The notes under the pieces were generated by a model. It had not been told where the DNA came from. It ran no database searches and saw nothing but the letters and a program-made list of their open reading frames with translations. From Gemmatimonadota bacterium (GTDB taxonomy: Bacteria > Gemmatimonadota > Gemmatimonadetes > Longimicrobiales > Gaopeijiaceae): 64,000 nucleotides of DNA. Shown here one piece after another: positions 63,022 to 64,000 of this stretch (position 1 is its first letter; every line of letters begins with the position of its first letter). The DNA lies in the NCBI GenBank assembly GCA_040882465.1, contig JBBEBG010000026.1:46518-110517 (forward strand), in the 5' to 3' direction. The position numbers and the translations under genes are program-made.

Positions 63022-64000
63022 TCACGCCTGTTGCGATGCGGTGGCCCTCAGCGTCTTCTTGCGTGCGTTGGGATCGAGCTGACGCTTCCGGAGCCGTAGC
63101 CCGTCGGGTGTGACCTCGATGAGCTCGTCGTCTTCGATGAACTCGAGCGCGAGCTCCAGAGTGAGGATCCGCGCGGGCTCGAGGCGCACATTTTCGTCCG
63201 AGCCCGACGCCCGCATGTTCGTGAGCTTTTTCTCCTTGCACACGTTCACGTCGAGATCCCCGGGGCGGACGTGTTCGCCCACGATCATTCCGGGATAAAC
63301 CGGGTCTCCGGGTTTCACGAACATCGTCGCGCGCTCCTGGAGACTAAAAAGCGCATAGGGGATCGTCTCCCCCTGGCGGTCGGCCACGAGGACGCCGCGC
63401 CGGCGGCCGGTGATCGGTCCCGCCCAGGGCCCGTACTCGAGGAAGTGGTGGTTCAGGATCCCGAGTCCTCTCGAGTCGGTCAGGAACTCGGAGCGGTAGC
63501 CGAAGAGCCCCCTCGCCGGAATACGAAAACGCAGGCGCGTCGTGGACTCCACGGACGGGCGCATCTCGAGGAGCTCTCCGCGGCGCGGCCCCATCTTCTC
63601 CATGACGATCCCGACCATGGCTTCGGGAACGTCGATGAGGACTTCCTCGTAGGGCTCGAGCCGGTTCCCTGCCGGGTCGCGCTTCGTGATCACCCGTGGG
63701 CGAGAAACCTGAAACTCGTACCCCTCGCGCCGCATCGTTTCCATGAGGATCGAGAGATGGAGCTCGCCACGCCCGGAAACCTGGAAGGTATCGGTCTGGT
63801 CGGTGTCCTCGACCCGGAGGGCGACGTTCCGCTCGAGCTCCCGGAATAGACGCTCACGAACCTGCCGGGTGGTCACGAATTTTCCGGCCCGTCCCGCGAA
63901 GGGGGAGTTGTTCACCGTGAAGTCCACGGAAAGGGTGGGCTCCTCGACCTGGATCCCCAATAGCCGCTCGCGGTGCGCGGGATCGGTGAGCGTCTTCCCG
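63022..64000 (-). CDS. typA: ribosome-associated GTPase BipA/TypA, C-terminal part
   Basis: The last 325 or so residues of BipA/TypA lie here; the GTPase domain is outside the window. The segment GIQVEEPTLSVDFTVNNSPF is typical, as is VSGRGELHLSILMETMRREG (EF-G domain III), and ALFSLQERATMFVKPGDPVY in the C-terminal domain specific to BipA. The protein acts in ribosome assembly and stress responses. Confidence 0.95.
   Translation of the reverse strand, partial: GKTLTDPAHRERLLGIQVEEPTLSVDFTVNNSPFAGRAGKFVTTRQVRERLFRELERNVALRVEDTDQTDTFQVSGRGELHLSILMETMRREGYEFQVSRPRVITKRDPAGNRLEPYEEVLIDVPEAMVGIVMEKMGPRRGELLEMRPSVESTTRLRFRIPARGLFGYRSEFLTDSRGLGILNHHFLEYGPWAGPITGRRRGVLVADRQGETIPYALFSLQERATMFVKPGDPVYPGMIVGEHVRPGDLDVNVCKEKKLTNMRASGSDENVRLEPARILTLELALEFIEDDELIEVTPDGLRLRKRQLDPNARKKTLRATASQQA

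Overview
The window is a densely packed stretch of high-GC bacterial chromosome (well above 60% GC by eye), with many genes coupled by 4-base start/stop overlaps. The cell is Gram-negative in build: lipid A export and acylation (MsbA and LpxL-like), a Kdo-kinase-like protein, an Mla/MCE lipid transporter, a TonB-like energy transducer, an outer-membrane beta-barrel and several exported peptidases. It makes haem (hemE, hemH and a HemY-type oxidase), prenylates haem (ctaB), makes dTMP with ThyX, and carries a PorX-like receiver-PglZ regulator. Together these fit a heterotrophic, aerobic member of the Gemmatimonadota or a nearby FCB-group lineage. That placement is inference; there is no rRNA in the window. 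No CRISPR array, insertion sequence, prophage or complete tRNA was seen.

Layout. 1-252: the 5' end of fumC, running into a G10/C12 artefact-like edge. 366-6224: a pteridine-reductase-like SDR, then on the minus strand an Mla-type ABC transporter, a Nudix hydrolase, ferredoxin-NADP reductase and thioredoxin reductase. 6349-11283: an unknown gene, rho with a long predicted leader, a HemY-type oxidase, a phosphoribosyltransferase and two coupled unknowns. 11301-21278: a long minus-strand run holding thyX, a histidine kinase/response regulator pair, cysteine synthase, a methyltransferase, paired M16 peptidases, carbonic anhydrase, a radical SAM protein and a degenerate metallophosphoesterase. 21441-29691: hemE-hemH, an oligopeptide transporter without its ATPases, and an M1 peptidase. 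29818-36718: an ArsR/SRPBCC pair with a clear operator over its start codon, M24 and M28 peptidases, a DUF3810 zincin-like membrane protein, an enoyl-CoA hydratase and an outer-membrane protein. 36750-41041: gyrB, dciA and recF on one strand with ssb divergent.

41055-45040 is the most unusual part. It is a block of unrecognised genes with longer intergenic spaces. Three of its proteins share one helical domain (called B here). Two of those also share a second domain (A), but in opposite order: B-A in one and A-B in the other. A small ribbon-helix-helix-like protein sits among them, downstream of an AT-richer region rich in dyad repeats. This is the best candidate for an undescribed system.

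45041-48621: a membrane glycosyltransferase, a polyprenyl-phosphate-type GT2 and a methyltransferase, likely one envelope-glycan operon. 48672-53907: rpsU with a good promoter, then a lipoprotein, zinc-ribbon and TPR proteins, an orphan HyuB-type protein and a small unknown. 53885-60024: an envelope operon porX-like, msbA, lpxL-like, GT2 with a divergent Kdo-kinase-like gene. 60072-64000: a secreted protein, the TonB-like protein, ctaB, dCMP deaminase and the 3' part of bipA/typA.
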